Position numbers and translations under genes: made by a program. Positions 1 to 8,476 of a stretch of DNA of 64,000 nt are shown here, piece after piece. Source of the stretch: Chloroflexota bacterium (GTDB lineage Bacteria > Chloroflexota > UBA6077 > FW602-bin22); NCBI GenBank assembly GCA_004297775.1, contig SCUE01000012.1, positions 238,979 through 302,978 on the forward strand, written 5' to 3'. Within the stretch, counting starts at the first letter, position 1, and each line of letters starts with the position of its first letter. The notes beneath the pieces are model-generated. The model saw nothing but the letters and a program-made list of their open reading frames with translations. It did no database searches and had not been told where the DNA came from.

Positions 1-340
1 CGAGAAACGCGACGGTGAAGAGTGCCTCGGTTGTGACGAGCCACGCGCGTCTCTCGCGCAGTAAATCGCCCAGATGACGGATTTGACTACGACAGCCGAG
101 CCAACCGATCGCGGCCACGATAATCAGGATGGCGACGACCGACTCCCAGGTGTTCCGCAGGATGCCGAATGTTCCGGCGTGCCAGTAGATGAATCCGGTG
201 AGGATCAGGCCGACCGGACGCGCCAGGAAGAATCCTCGATCGGGGAGATTGCGGAAGACGCGCAGGGCGACGGGAAGGGCTGCCAGTCCGAAAACCTGCA
301 GGGCGACCCACCAGGCGACCACTGAGACGATGTCGCTCAC
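1..340 (-). CDS. DUF2298 ('YYY') membrane protein, N-terminal part (runs off the window)
   Basis: An open minus-strand frame starts at a GTG at 338-340 and stays open to base 1. Its GTGA overlaps the stop codon of the upstream giant gene (337-339), so the two are translationally coupled. The first 113 residues show two or three hydrophobic segments and a region like VALRVFRNLPDRGFFLARP, a pattern I associate with the start of Chlor_Arch_YYY/DUF2298 multi-pass proteins of Chloroflexota and archaea. It is therefore probably a paralogue of the neighbour's C-terminal half. The DUF2298 family is thought to act in membrane glycosyl transfer, but the reaction is not established. Family assignment is moderate because only the N-terminus is visible; the reading frame and coupling are seen directly. 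Confidence 0.7.
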   Translation of the reverse strand, partial: MSDIVSVVAWWVALQVFGLAALPVALRVFRNLPDRGFFLARPVGLILTGFIYWHAGTFGILRNTWESVVAILIIVAAIGWLGCRSQIRHLGDLLRERRAWLVTTEALFTVAFL

Positions 341-3300
341 GCTTCCTTGCCGCGAACCCGATAGATGCGGACGCCGTCATCGTCATACACGACGTCGAGG
401 TCTGAACCTGTCATCGTGTCGAATTTGCGCAATCCGCGCTCAGGATAGTAGGCACGCTCCATATCGCCGACGTACACGTACGTGACATCGTATTTCGCGA
501 GTAGCGCACGCGTCCGCTCGACGTTCTCGTCCGTGAACAGCGCGCGTAGATCGCGCAAGCGTTCCTCGATCATGAACCGGAATCCGGCCCGCTGCTGCGA
601 CTGGTGCCAATCCCACCCGATGATTGTCGGCAAGCCGGTGTAGATCGAGATGCGCGAACCCCATCGGTACAGGGGCGCGTTCCCTTCGGCGATGACAGGC
701 GATCCCTTGACGTTGTCCCAGATCCATTCGATCGCCCGCAGATCGCGCGAGAACTTGAGTGCCGTTACCCGTTGCGTCGTCGGATGGTCTTCACGGTAGC
801 TGGCCGACTCCATATACGCGGTGCCGTCGAGCGTCAAGGGAATCGTGCGGTCGAACCGCTCGGCCATCTTCCCAGGCGTGGACACGATCGGATAGATCGC
901 GCTCGCGGCGATCAGGATCGCACACACCACTCCCCAGGCGCGCCCGCGCCCGCCGCGGACCGACGCCGCGACTCGATCGCGCATCGTCGCCAGCGCGACC
1001 GCGGAGGCGATCGACCACATGATCCAGATCTGCAGGTAGAATTTGAAGACGGTGTTCATGCGGCCAATGTCGCCGTCGAGTGCCACGATCTCGACCGCTG
1101 TGCTCAGCGCCAGTCCAGTCGCGAAGAGAAGCAGCGTGAACGTGCTTTCGATCGGACGCGGCCGTGAGAGTAAGCGCCAGAGCACGATCGCGAGCAGCGC
1201 CAATAGAAGTCCGGCCAACAGGTAGCCGAACGCCGCGGCGGCGCCGATCAGCGCGATCAACGCCGCGGTTACGCCGGCGATGGCGTTGACGCTGCCGTCG
1301 TCATGCTGGATGAGGCGCGCGCGGAGGACGAACCAGTGGGGGAATCGGTCCCACCGTCGCGCAAATGACGCCAGTGACCGCGCGAGGCCCGTGGCGCGGA
1401 GTTCGCCGGCGGCATCTCGGATGACGTAGCTGGTCAGGATGAAGATGAAGAGTCCGTGGATGACCAGATAGTGAACGGGCGAGGACTGATCGGGCGTCGG
1501 TCGAACGCTTGAATAGAAGCTCACGAAGGAGCGATGGAACGGCAGATACAGGCCGTACGCGAGCGCGACGATGAGCACCGCTCGCGGAATTGTTCCGAGA
1601 AGGGCGCCCATGTCACGCGGACTGCGGGCGAACCAGGGGATGAAGGATGCGACGACGACGAGTCCGAGGTAGGTGGGGAAATCCCACGAATTGATCGGTA
1701 GCAGTGCGCCGATGCTCAGCCCGGCGAGGGCGATCGGCGCGCTGCCACGCGCGGCGCGCCCGAGGACATCGACCAGCGACCGCCAATCGGTCGGAAGCGC
1801 CAGGCCACGCGAGAGCGCCAGAGGTATCGTGATTCCTAGGCGTCGGGAGGCAAGCAATGGAAGCGTGACATGTGGTGCGATCGAGAACGCGGCGTTCGTC
1901 GCCGCCGCGATCGCCAACAGCGTGAACGGCAGCGCAATCATGTGGGCGTGGAGGTCGGCGTAGAGGAACGTGAAGTACGGCATCTCGTTGATGGTGCCCG
2001 GAATGACGCGCGTAGTCGGCCAGTACCAGTCGACCGGGACCTCGTACTTTCGGCCGAGCGCGAGCCAGTTGAAGAGACCAACCGCAACCAGGAACAGGTA
2101 GTTGAGCCCCGGAACGAGGCTGTCGTAGGCGGTCCCACTGAGACGCATCAGGCCCTCGCCGATCTGGATCGCGCCGCCCAGGTTGCCGAATGTCGTCGCA
2201 ATCGTCGCGGCGACCAGCCCCGCCCCGACCGCGATGCGCTCGGAGACCAAGCCGCCCCGACGTGCCAGGTTGTAGGCGACGCTGAATGCGCCGGTCACGG
2301 TCAGTGCGTAGAGCGTTGGGACGGCCAGATTGTAGGCCGTGGTGGGAACGATCCCGGTCAGTTTGATCATCTCGGCGACGATCATCTGGCCGAAGTAGTA
2401 GTAGTTGAGGATTCCGCCCGAGAACCAAGGGTCGTACGGCGGGTACGAGGCCGACTTGACCGTGGCCATGAGGTAGGCGAGGTCCATCGGCTTCTCGCCG
2501 CCGTGGGCCGAATGCCACAGGTCCGGGTTGGCTGCGCGAACGATCGTGAAATACCCGAACGCGACCCAAAACGCGGCTTCGCCGGCGATGAACGCCAATT
2601 TCCGCTGTGCGAAGTCATTCCGAATCGCCGCGATCGCCGGTCGGGCAAACGTCGCCGCGAGGGCGGCCGCGACTGCGAACCCGAGGTAAGCCGTGCCCCG
2701 CCCGGCCGCGATCCCAGTCGTTGCGACTGCCATCCAGGCTACCCAGGTCGCGGCGAGGACGGCCAGAGCGCGCGCGAGGGGCAGTCCTCCGTCGGCGAGC
2801 CGTGGCAACGCAACGCGTGCGAGTGGCGCTCCGACCGCCGTCAGGGCAATCAGCATCACGACCCAGACCACGAGTGGGAAGCGGTTGGCGAAGCCATCGC
2901 GATCGAACATGTCGGCGAACGTGCCGCCAGCCTGCTGGATCGCGGCCTGCTCGGGAGTCTGCAGGATCGATCGATAGACGTGGCCATCAGTCGCGGCCGC
3001 ACGTGGCCCAGTCGGCAACGCCGGCGCCAGTATTGCGCGGTACTCGCCCTCGGTCATCGGCGTGACCTTGCGGAAGATCAAGACCTTCGGATGGTCGTAA
3101 ACGCTGTATGCCTCATCGGCCCGACCGAGTGTGAGGACGAACGGCGACGGCCGATACGCTTCCAGAAGCTTCGGCGTCGGCAGCCGCGGATCGCTCAGCG
3201 TGTCGTCGGCGAACGAGATCCCGGCGATACTGGGGTACTTGGTGAATGCCGCCGCCAGTTCGAAGCCGAGCGTTTCGCCAAACAGCATCTGGTAGTAGCG

Positions 3301-5439
3301 CGTCGTCATGGGATACCTCTCCGGCAGACGCGGGATCGTGCCGTAGAGTCGGTTGCTGAAGAAAAGGATGTAGTCTGCGCGCGCCAGCGTCGACGAGATG
3401 TGCCGGAGCTTCTGCTCGTCATCCGCCTCGTACAGATTCAGGGGAACCTGGCGGAGACCGAATTGACTGAGGTCGATCTGCCGCCGCGGATCTTCGATGG
3501 CCTTGACCGCGACGGGGAATCCCTCTTCCCAGTGCTCGTTCGCCAGCGTTGCGCCGCGCGGCACGTTGGCGTAGATCCAGCGCGAAGCCGCGACGGCGGT
3601 GTGCTCGCCGGCATAGACGCCCTGGTAGGCGAGCGCGAATAGGAATGCGCTCGCGGTCACGAACGCGATCAAAGCGGCCGCGATGCCACGCTCGCGTGTC
3701 CAGATGCGCCGTGGCTCGACGATCGCAGGCGCCGCCGGCGTGGTGGAGGCGGACATCGCGACTGACCGCTCGGAGATCGGTTCCGCGTCGGACGACGCGG
3801 CGAGCGCCACGTCGGTTTCGTCGATATCGAGGTCGTCGAACAGCCCGATGCCCTTCAATTGCGCGAAGCGCAGGGTTTCCTCATCGAAGTCGGTTCGTGG
3901 CGCGACCATCTCCACGACTTGGACCGGCACCACGGTCACGTCGCTCTCGGGCGCCGTCCTCGGCTGCTCTTCGACGCTGAACAGCGACATGCCCTTCAAT
4001 TCGGCCCAGCGACGGGTCTCATCGTCGATCGTCGCCGCGAGCGACTCGAACGCCGCGCCGGTCGCGGCCTCACCGCCGACTGACACGACCTGTCCGCTCG
4101 GCGCGATCCCGACGGATGAAGCCTCGGCGTAGGCGGCAGCCGATTCGGGCCTCGCCCTGTCCGGTTCGACGACGGTTGCGACCGGTGCGCGTCGCGTCGC
4201 CCACCCGTACATCTGCCACAGACCGATCGACGCGAAGATCGACAGCACTGGGGTGATGGGCAGCAAGTAGCGAATGAACTTCGCGTGGAAACTTCCGGTG
4301 ATCGCGAAGTACGGGACCACGAAGGCGAGCAATAGAAGGTCGGGCCGTCGCGGCTCCCGAATCGCGCGGTACGCGACGTACAGCCAACCGGCGGCCATCG
4401 CGAGCCCGAGTGGGACGCCGACGCCGAAGAGCGTCAGATTCTCGATGAAGTACCAGTAGTCCAACCGGTCGGCATACTGGCGGGTGTACGGCACGTCGGC
4501 CGCGCCGCTCACCATTGCGTTCTGCTCGGCGATGTTGGCCAGGAATATCCGACGGTCGATCAGGGCGTACGGCTCGATGACGAAGAAGACGGCCACCACG
4601 ACAAGCAAGCTGGCCGCGAACACGCCGACCGCTGGCGCGAGCTTGCGACCATCGAAGCGAATGCGCGCCAGTCCGTGGAGGCGCGTGTCGGAATCGTCCG
4701 GCAGAATTGCGCGCAAGCCGTGTCCGGCGGCGACCGCGGCCAGGACCGGCGCGGCGCTGATCTTGCAGGTGAGCGCGAGTCCGGCCGTGATGACCGCCGC
4801 GATCGTGTGTCGTCGCGATCCGGTCTGGACGAGCCGGGCCGACATGAGCAGCGTCAGGGTGACGAAGAACGTCATCGGCGTATCGGAGGCGTAGAAGTGG
4901 CTCAGTTGGATGTGAAGAGTGGCGAAAGCGACGAACGCGGCGGCCAGGTAGCCGACTCGCCACCCGTAGAGCGTGCGGCCCAGGAGGAACGTGACGTACA
5001 CGGTTCCCAGATCGAAGAGCGCCGAGAGCACCCGGCCGACGGCGCGAACCGTCAGGGTGCCCGGCGCAAATGCGCCCCCAGCGTCGGCCAGTCCGGTCAG
5101 ATCCGCCACCGCCGCCACGAACCAGTGGACGAATCGCAACGAGTAGAAGATGAAGGAGCCATACGCGAACGACCGCGGGTTCAGCGGGCTTTCAGGCGTC
5201 AGCAGCGCTGGAACGTCGATCGGGAACGGGAGTTTGAGGCCTTCCGTCACCATCAGGATGTGGCGTTCATCCGGATGGAACATGTGCCCGCTGTCCCAGT
5301 CGATGTCAGAGAGACGGAGCAAAGCCGCCACAACGAGCAGCGCGGGGACCGCAAAGGCCCGCGCCACACCCAGGCGATCAGTTCCCCGTTTCGCCCATAC
5401 GGGCATTCGTGTGTCGATCCTCCTGAACGGGCGTTTCAT
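337..5439 (-). CDS. Giant fusion: GT-C (ArnT/PMT-like) glycosyltransferase joined to DUF2298 (YYY) domain
   Basis: This is a 1700-residue multi-pass membrane protein. Residues about 25-430 look like a GT-C glycosyltransferase of the PMT/ArnT type: a first helix, then an acidic loop FHPDERHIL near residue 55, then many helices. A soluble linker of roughly 150 residues (about 430-580) follows and carries a duplicated motif. After another hydrophobic stretch, residues about 950-1690 form the DUF2298 domain, with the family hallmark NYYYFGQM near 1012 and ADLHAHM near 1163. Such proteins probably use polyprenyl-phosphate sugars at the outer face of the membrane; this is family inference. The start is uncertain: ATG 5439 has no Shine-Dalgarno sequence, while the in-frame ATG at 5406 lies 12 nt after AGGAGG (5419-5424). 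The gene is coupled by GTGA to the next DUF2298 gene. Confidence 0.85.
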   Translation of the reverse strand: MKRPFRRIDTRMPVWAKRGTDRLGVARAFAVPALLVVAALLRLSDIDWDSGHMFHPDERHILMVTEGLKLPFPIDVPALLTPESPLNPRSFAYGSFIFYSLRFVHWFVAAVADLTGLADAGGAFAPGTLTVRAVGRVLSALFDLGTVYVTFLLGRTLYGWRVGYLAAAFVAFATLHIQLSHFYASDTPMTFFVTLTLLMSARLVQTGSRRHTIAAVITAGLALTCKISAAPVLAAVAAGHGLRAILPDDSDTRLHGLARIRFDGRKLAPAVGVFAASLLVVVAVFFVIEPYALIDRRIFLANIAEQNAMVSGAADVPYTRQYADRLDYWYFIENLTLFGVGVPLGLAMAAGWLYVAYRAIREPRRPDLLLLAFVVPYFAITGSFHAKFIRYLLPITPVLSIFASIGLWQMYGWATRRAPVATVVEPDRARPESAAAYAEASSVGIAPSGQVVSVGGEAATGAAFESLAATIDDETRRWAELKGMSLFSVEEQPRTAPESDVTVVPVQVVEMVAPRTDFDEETLRFAQLKGIGLFDDLDIDETDVALAASSDAEPISERSVAMSASTTPAAPAIVEPRRIWTRERGIAAALIAFVTASAFLFALAYQGVYAGEHTAVAASRWIYANVPRGATLANEHWEEGFPVAVKAIEDPRRQIDLSQFGLRQVPLNLYEADDEQKLRHISSTLARADYILFFSNRLYGTIPRLPERYPMTTRYYQMLFGETLGFELAAAFTKYPSIAGISFADDTLSDPRLPTPKLLEAYRPSPFVLTLGRADEAYSVYDHPKVLIFRKVTPMTEGEYRAILAPALPTGPRAAATDGHVYRSILQTPEQAAIQQAGGTFADMFDRDGFANRFPLVVWVVMLIALTAVGAPLARVALPRLADGGLPLARALAVLAATWVAWMAVATTGIAAGRGTAYLGFAVAAALAATFARPAIAAIRNDFAQRKLAFIAGEAAFWVAFGYFTIVRAANPDLWHSAHGGEKPMDLAYLMATVKSASYPPYDPWFSGGILNYYYFGQMIVAEMIKLTGIVPTTAYNLAVPTLYALTVTGAFSVAYNLARRGGLVSERIAVGAGLVAATIATTFGNLGGAIQIGEGLMRLSGTAYDSLVPGLNYLFLVAVGLFNWLALGRKYEVPVDWYWPTTRVIPGTINEMPYFTFLYADLHAHMIALPFTLLAIAAATNAAFSIAPHVTLPLLASRRLGITIPLALSRGLALPTDWRSLVDVLGRAARGSAPIALAGLSIGALLPINSWDFPTYLGLVVVASFIPWFARSPRDMGALLGTIPRAVLIVALAYGLYLPFHRSFVSFYSSVRPTPDQSSPVHYLVIHGLFIFILTSYVIRDAAGELRATGLARSLASFARRWDRFPHWFVLRARLIQHDDGSVNAIAGVTAALIALIGAAAAFGYLLAGLLLALLAIVLWRLLSRPRPIESTFTLLLFATGLALSTAVEIVALDGDIGRMNTVFKFYLQIWIMWSIASAVALATMRDRVAASVRGGRGRAWGVVCAILIAASAIYPIVSTPGKMAERFDRTIPLTLDGTAYMESASYREDHPTTQRVTALKFSRDLRAIEWIWDNVKGSPVIAEGNAPLYRWGSRISIYTGLPTIIGWDWHQSQQRAGFRFMIEERLRDLRALFTDENVERTRALLAKYDVTYVYVGDMERAYYPERGLRKFDTMTGSDLDVVYDDDGVRIYRVRGKEA

Positions 5440-5535
5440 CTTAACATCGGCCGAAACGCAGGATCAACGAGGATAGCGTGGTAAGATGGTCACGACTTGG
5501 GAAAGCGTATTCGCGTTTCGGCGGAATCGGTTGTG

Positions 5536-5628
5536 ATGTACGCCTCAATGGCCGAAAACGGCACCGCGAATGCGATCGGGGATGACGAAATCTACTTCGG
5601 CATCCCGGCTCGTCTCGAGCGGGTCTGA
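5536..5628 (+). CDS. Possible small ORF (30 aa), unrecognised
   Basis: An ATG at 5536 opens a 30-codon frame ending in TGA at 5626-5628, nine bases before the next gene. A weak GGCGGA lies about 10 nt upstream. The peptide contains EIYFGIPARLERV and matches no family I know. It could be a real small protein or leader peptide of the 5638 gene, or chance. It sits in the 198-bp divergent gap (5440-5637), where I could not assign convincing promoters. Confidence 0.25.
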   Translation: MYASMAENGTANAIGDDEIYFGIPARLERV

Positions 5629-5637
5629 GGGGTCGCC

Positions 5638-5976
5638 ATGGCAATCGAAGACCTGCGGTTCGAGCGGCAGTACCGGACGGCCAATTCCGAAGGGTACCTC
5701 ATGTTCGACGGCGCCGATCGTCTTGGCCGGGTCGAATTGCACTTCACTCACAGCGTCGTCTATGGAACGATGGTCGTCGAGCGCGAGATGCCTGAGGAAG
5801 AGATTCTCGATGTCATTGAGCAAGCCGACGATGAGCTCGTGATGACGGCGGATGTTCCCCGCGATGACTTCATCGTGTCGGTCTTCCAGGGCCGGGACGT
5901 CGGGACGTTCAGCGACGACTACTTCGAAGACGACGATGAGGATGACGACAAGCAGGGGTCGCGCGACGCAGAGTGA
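5638..5976 (+). CDS. Small acidic protein of unknown function (112 aa)
   Basis: I do not recognise this protein. It is soluble and has no signal or membrane segment. It begins MAIEDLRFERQYR, has an alternating hydrophobic pattern in the middle (residues about 20-75) suggesting a small mixed alpha/beta domain, and ends in a very acidic tail (FEDDDEDDDKQ). GAGGGG lies 7 nt before the ATG. Its stop overlaps the GTG start of the polyprenyl diphosphate synthase gene as GTGA, so the two are translationally coupled; that is the only functional hint. Codon use matches the neighbours. Confidence 0.7.
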   Translation: MAIEDLRFERQYRTANSEGYLMFDGADRLGRVELHFTHSVVYGTMVVEREMPEEEILDVIEQADDELVMTADVPRDDFIVSVFQGRDVGTFSDDYFEDDDEDDDKQGSRDAE

Positions 5977-7004
5977 CCATTGATCCGATCGAGCCCCTGA
6001 TCGATCGGTTTGGGCCGGCGCTCGACATCGAACTGCGCGCCCTCGTACCGAGTGTCGCCGAGCATCCGCTCTACACGCTACTTGCCTATCACCTCGGCTG
6101 GGTCGACACCGATGGCCGCGCGGCGCGGCTGGCGCCAGGGAAGCGCATTCGTCCGCTACTTCTCCTGGTGTCCTGCGAGGCCGCCGGAGGAGACCCGGAC
6201 GCTGCGATGCCGGCCGCGGCTGCCGTCGAGTTGCTCCACAACTTCTCGCTGATTCACGACGATATCCAGGATCGCTCCGAGGAGCGGCGCCATCGACCGA
6301 CCGTCTGGAAGGTGTGGGGAATCGCCCAGGCCATCAACGCCGGTGATGGCATGCACGCGATTGCGGCCCGCGGCGTGCTGCATTGCGCCGAGCGCGGCGC
6401 CAAGGCGGAGTCCGTCCTCGCGGCCGCGGCCTCGCTACACGAGTGCTGCCTACGACTGGTGGAGGGGCAATACTCCGACCTCGCGTTCGAATCGCGTGAC
6501 GCCGTATCGGTCGAGGAATACCTGCGAATGATCGACGGCAAGACGGCCGCGTTGATCGCGGCCTGCGTCGAAATCGGCGCACTCCTGGCTGGGCGACGCG
6601 ATGCGTCTCTGTGGCGCGCGTACGGACGGGACCTGGGACGCGCGTTTCAGATCGCTGATGATGTGCTCGGTGTGTGGGGCGACAATGGGCGAACCGGCAA
6701 GCCGCGGGCCGACGACGTCTTCAAAGGGAAACGATCGATGCCCTTTCTGCTCGGGCTCGAAATCAGCGTTGGAATGAATCGGACACGCCTGGCCGAGATC
6801 TATCGTTTGCCCGAGCGGTCCGACGCGGATGTCGCTGAGGCCGTTTGGCTGCTCGATCGAGCCGGAGTTCGCGAGCGCGCCAACGCGGTGGCGACCGCGC
6901 GGCTGGCTGACTCCGAACGCACACTCGACTCGCTCCGGATGGCCGGTCCACACGCGGCGACGCTGCGAGCGATCGGGCAGTTCATCGTCTCGCGCGATCA
7001 CTGA
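5973..7004 (+). CDS. Polyprenyl (geranylgeranyl/farnesyl-type) diphosphate synthase
   Basis: This 343-residue trans-prenyltransferase condenses allylic diphosphates with isopentenyl diphosphate. It carries both aspartate-rich motifs: the first as HDDIQDRSEERRHRPT, with D96-D100 binding magnesium and allylic diphosphate, and the second as QIADDVLGVWGD with D229-D230. GKRIRP near residue 53 is the IPP-binding region. Two ordinary residues between the aspartates (DDIQD) fit a bacterial short- to medium-chain enzyme, but chain length cannot be read reliably. It starts with GTG at 5973, overlapping the previous stop. ispE of the MEP pathway, which makes its substrates, lies at 22.3 kb but is not linked in an operon. 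Confidence 0.93.
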   Translation: MTIDPIEPLIDRFGPALDIELRALVPSVAEHPLYTLLAYHLGWVDTDGRAARLAPGKRIRPLLLLVSCEAAGGDPDAAMPAAAAVELLHNFSLIHDDIQDRSEERRHRPTVWKVWGIAQAINAGDGMHAIAARGVLHCAERGAKAESVLAAAASLHECCLRLVEGQYSDLAFESRDAVSVEEYLRMIDGKTAALIAACVEIGALLAGRRDASLWRAYGRDLGRAFQIADDVLGVWGDNGRTGKPRADDVFKGKRSMPFLLGLEISVGMNRTRLAEIYRLPERSDADVAEAVWLLDRAGVRERANAVATARLADSERTLDSLRMAGPHAATLRAIGQFIVSRDH

Positions 7005-7127
7005 CGCCATCGACGGTTATGATGGTCGCCGAATGACGCTAGACGCGCCGACCATCAGCCGCTACTGTTCGCTAAGCGCGTGCGGCAGATGCAATCGGTT
7101 CGACAATGTACGCCAGTCCCGCGAGAA

Positions 7128-7133
7128 TACAAT
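7128..7133 (+). promoter_or_regulatory. Candidate -10 box (TACAAT) upstream of the LysM protein gene
   Basis: TACAAT lies about 30 bp before the GTG at 7164, in the 159-bp gap after the prenyltransferase gene. I see no good -35 at the expected distance. The same gap holds an inverted pair GATGGTCG (7021-7028) and CGACCATC (7049-7056), which has no T-run and is a weak candidate for a terminator. Confidence 0.3.
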
Positions 7134-7163
7134 GCTAGTTACGGTAAAGGCGGAGAGTAGCGA

Positions 7164-8465
7164 GTGATCGATCGACGCCAGCGGGCTCTCGTCGTCGGTG
7201 ACGAACTGCCTTCAGTCTGGCGCCTGCAATCGGTTCTGCTGCGGGCGGGATTCTTCCCTCGCGCGACGCGCTCGGAAGCGTCGATCGACTTCGGCGATGA
7301 GCGATTTGCCGCGGTCGTGTTCGATGCCGGAGTCTCCGGCGCAGACGCTCTGCGGATCCTGGGAGGGTTGCGGCCGCCGACTGGCGCCGACGTCGTTCCG
7401 GCGTTATTTCTCGGCGCCGACGCATCCTCGGAACCCGGCGATCGACTCGAGGCACGGTTGGCGCGAAACGCCGATGACGAGACGATTCGCGCTGTTCTCA
7501 CGGATCTGATCGGTCGCGTCGCACCACCGTCACCGATCGTCATTCCTGCGCCGACCGAATCCACGGACGATGAACTCGAGACGGAGGCGCCGATCATCAT
7601 GCGGTGGCCGCGTCGCCGCCCGTCGCCGTGGCGCGGTCCGCTCGTGGCGGCGTCGATCGCGATCGTGACCGTCGGCGCGTACGTGGCGTTCGCCGGAATC
7701 CCCGGCGTCGAATCCCCGGCCTCGGGCGCGGGGTCAGCTCCGATCGAAAGTGCCGCGGCGCCCACGGCGGGCGACCTTGCCCAGCGGGAACTGGCCCAGG
7801 TTCCCGTCGAGGCCGCCCAAGCGCCGGCCACCGCCACATCGAGCCCGACGAACGTCCCGGCGGCCTCGTCGACCCCAATCGCCACTCAGCGGCCGGCCAC
7901 TGCCACCGCGGTTCCGGCGGTGTCGCCGCCGACGCCGGCAGTTCCAACTCCCACGGCTGTCATCGAACCGACACGCGTCGTCCGCGCGGACACGGGAATC
8001 GAAGGGCGCGTATCAGATTTGACCACCGGCGCGGCGATTCCCGGCGCGTCGATCGTGCTGGTCGGCCCGATTCGGGCTGAGTCCACCGCCGGCGGCGACG
8101 GACGATACCGGATCACCGGCCTCGCGTCCGGTGCGTACGAGGTTTCGGCAGCCGCGCCCGGATACGCGCGGGCGGCGAATCGTACCGGCGTTGTCGATGG
8201 CGTCATTAGCGCCGACAACATCGCGCTCGCGACGTCGCCGATCCGGGCGGTCGGTCCATCCCACTCGGTTGTCGACGCCCGAACCGGCCAGCCCGTCGCG
8301 GTGTATGGCTACCCGGTTCGGCCCGGTGATACGCTCGGAGGTATCGCCGAGCGATCGGGAGTGACCGTTGCCGACATTCTGGCGCTCAATCGAATCGGCG
8401 ACCCCGACGCTTTGCAGCCGGGGGTCGTCATCAATTTGCCGGCTTCGACGTTCGGCGAAAAGTAG
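7164..8465 (+). CDS. Membrane-anchored protein: receiver-like domain, TM helix, carboxypeptidase-regulatory-like domain, LysM
   Basis: The 433 residues divide clearly. Residues 1-115 resemble a degenerate response-regulator receiver fold (RALVVGDELPS start, AAVVFDAG in the acceptor strand). One transmembrane helix lies at about 158-178 after an Arg-rich stop, placing the N-terminus in the cytoplasm. A Pro/Thr/Ala-rich spacer follows, then a carboxypeptidase-regulatory-like beta sandwich at about 278-345 (GRYRITGLASGAYEVSAAAPGY), and a C-terminal LysM at about 381-431 (VRPGDTLGGIAERSGVTVADILALN) that should bind peptidoglycan glycans. It starts at GTG 7164 with GGAGAG upstream. I infer a trans-envelope protein linking an internal signal to the wall; no partner kinase is nearby. 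Confidence 0.75.
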   Translation: MIDRRQRALVVGDELPSVWRLQSVLLRAGFFPRATRSEASIDFGDERFAAVVFDAGVSGADALRILGGLRPPTGADVVPALFLGADASSEPGDRLEARLARNADDETIRAVLTDLIGRVAPPSPIVIPAPTESTDDELETEAPIIMRWPRRRPSPWRGPLVAASIAIVTVGAYVAFAGIPGVESPASGAGSAPIESAAAPTAGDLAQRELAQVPVEAAQAPATATSSPTNVPAASSTPIATQRPATATAVPAVSPPTPAVPTPTAVIEPTRVVRADTGIEGRVSDLTTGAAIPGASIVLVGPIRAESTAGGDGRYRITGLASGAYEVSAAAPGYARAANRTGVVDGVISADNIALATSPIRAVGPSHSVVDARTGQPVAVYGYPVRPGDTLGGIAERSGVTVADILALNRIGDPDALQPGVVINLPASTFGEK

Positions 8466-8476
8466 AGGGTCCGCCG

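Noticed and set aside
1870..3642. 590-codon open frame antisense to the giant membrane gene
   Set aside because: It is a GC-driven shadow of the minus-strand gene: Arg/Asp/Gly-rich with no family pattern, and the sense strand has clear domains.
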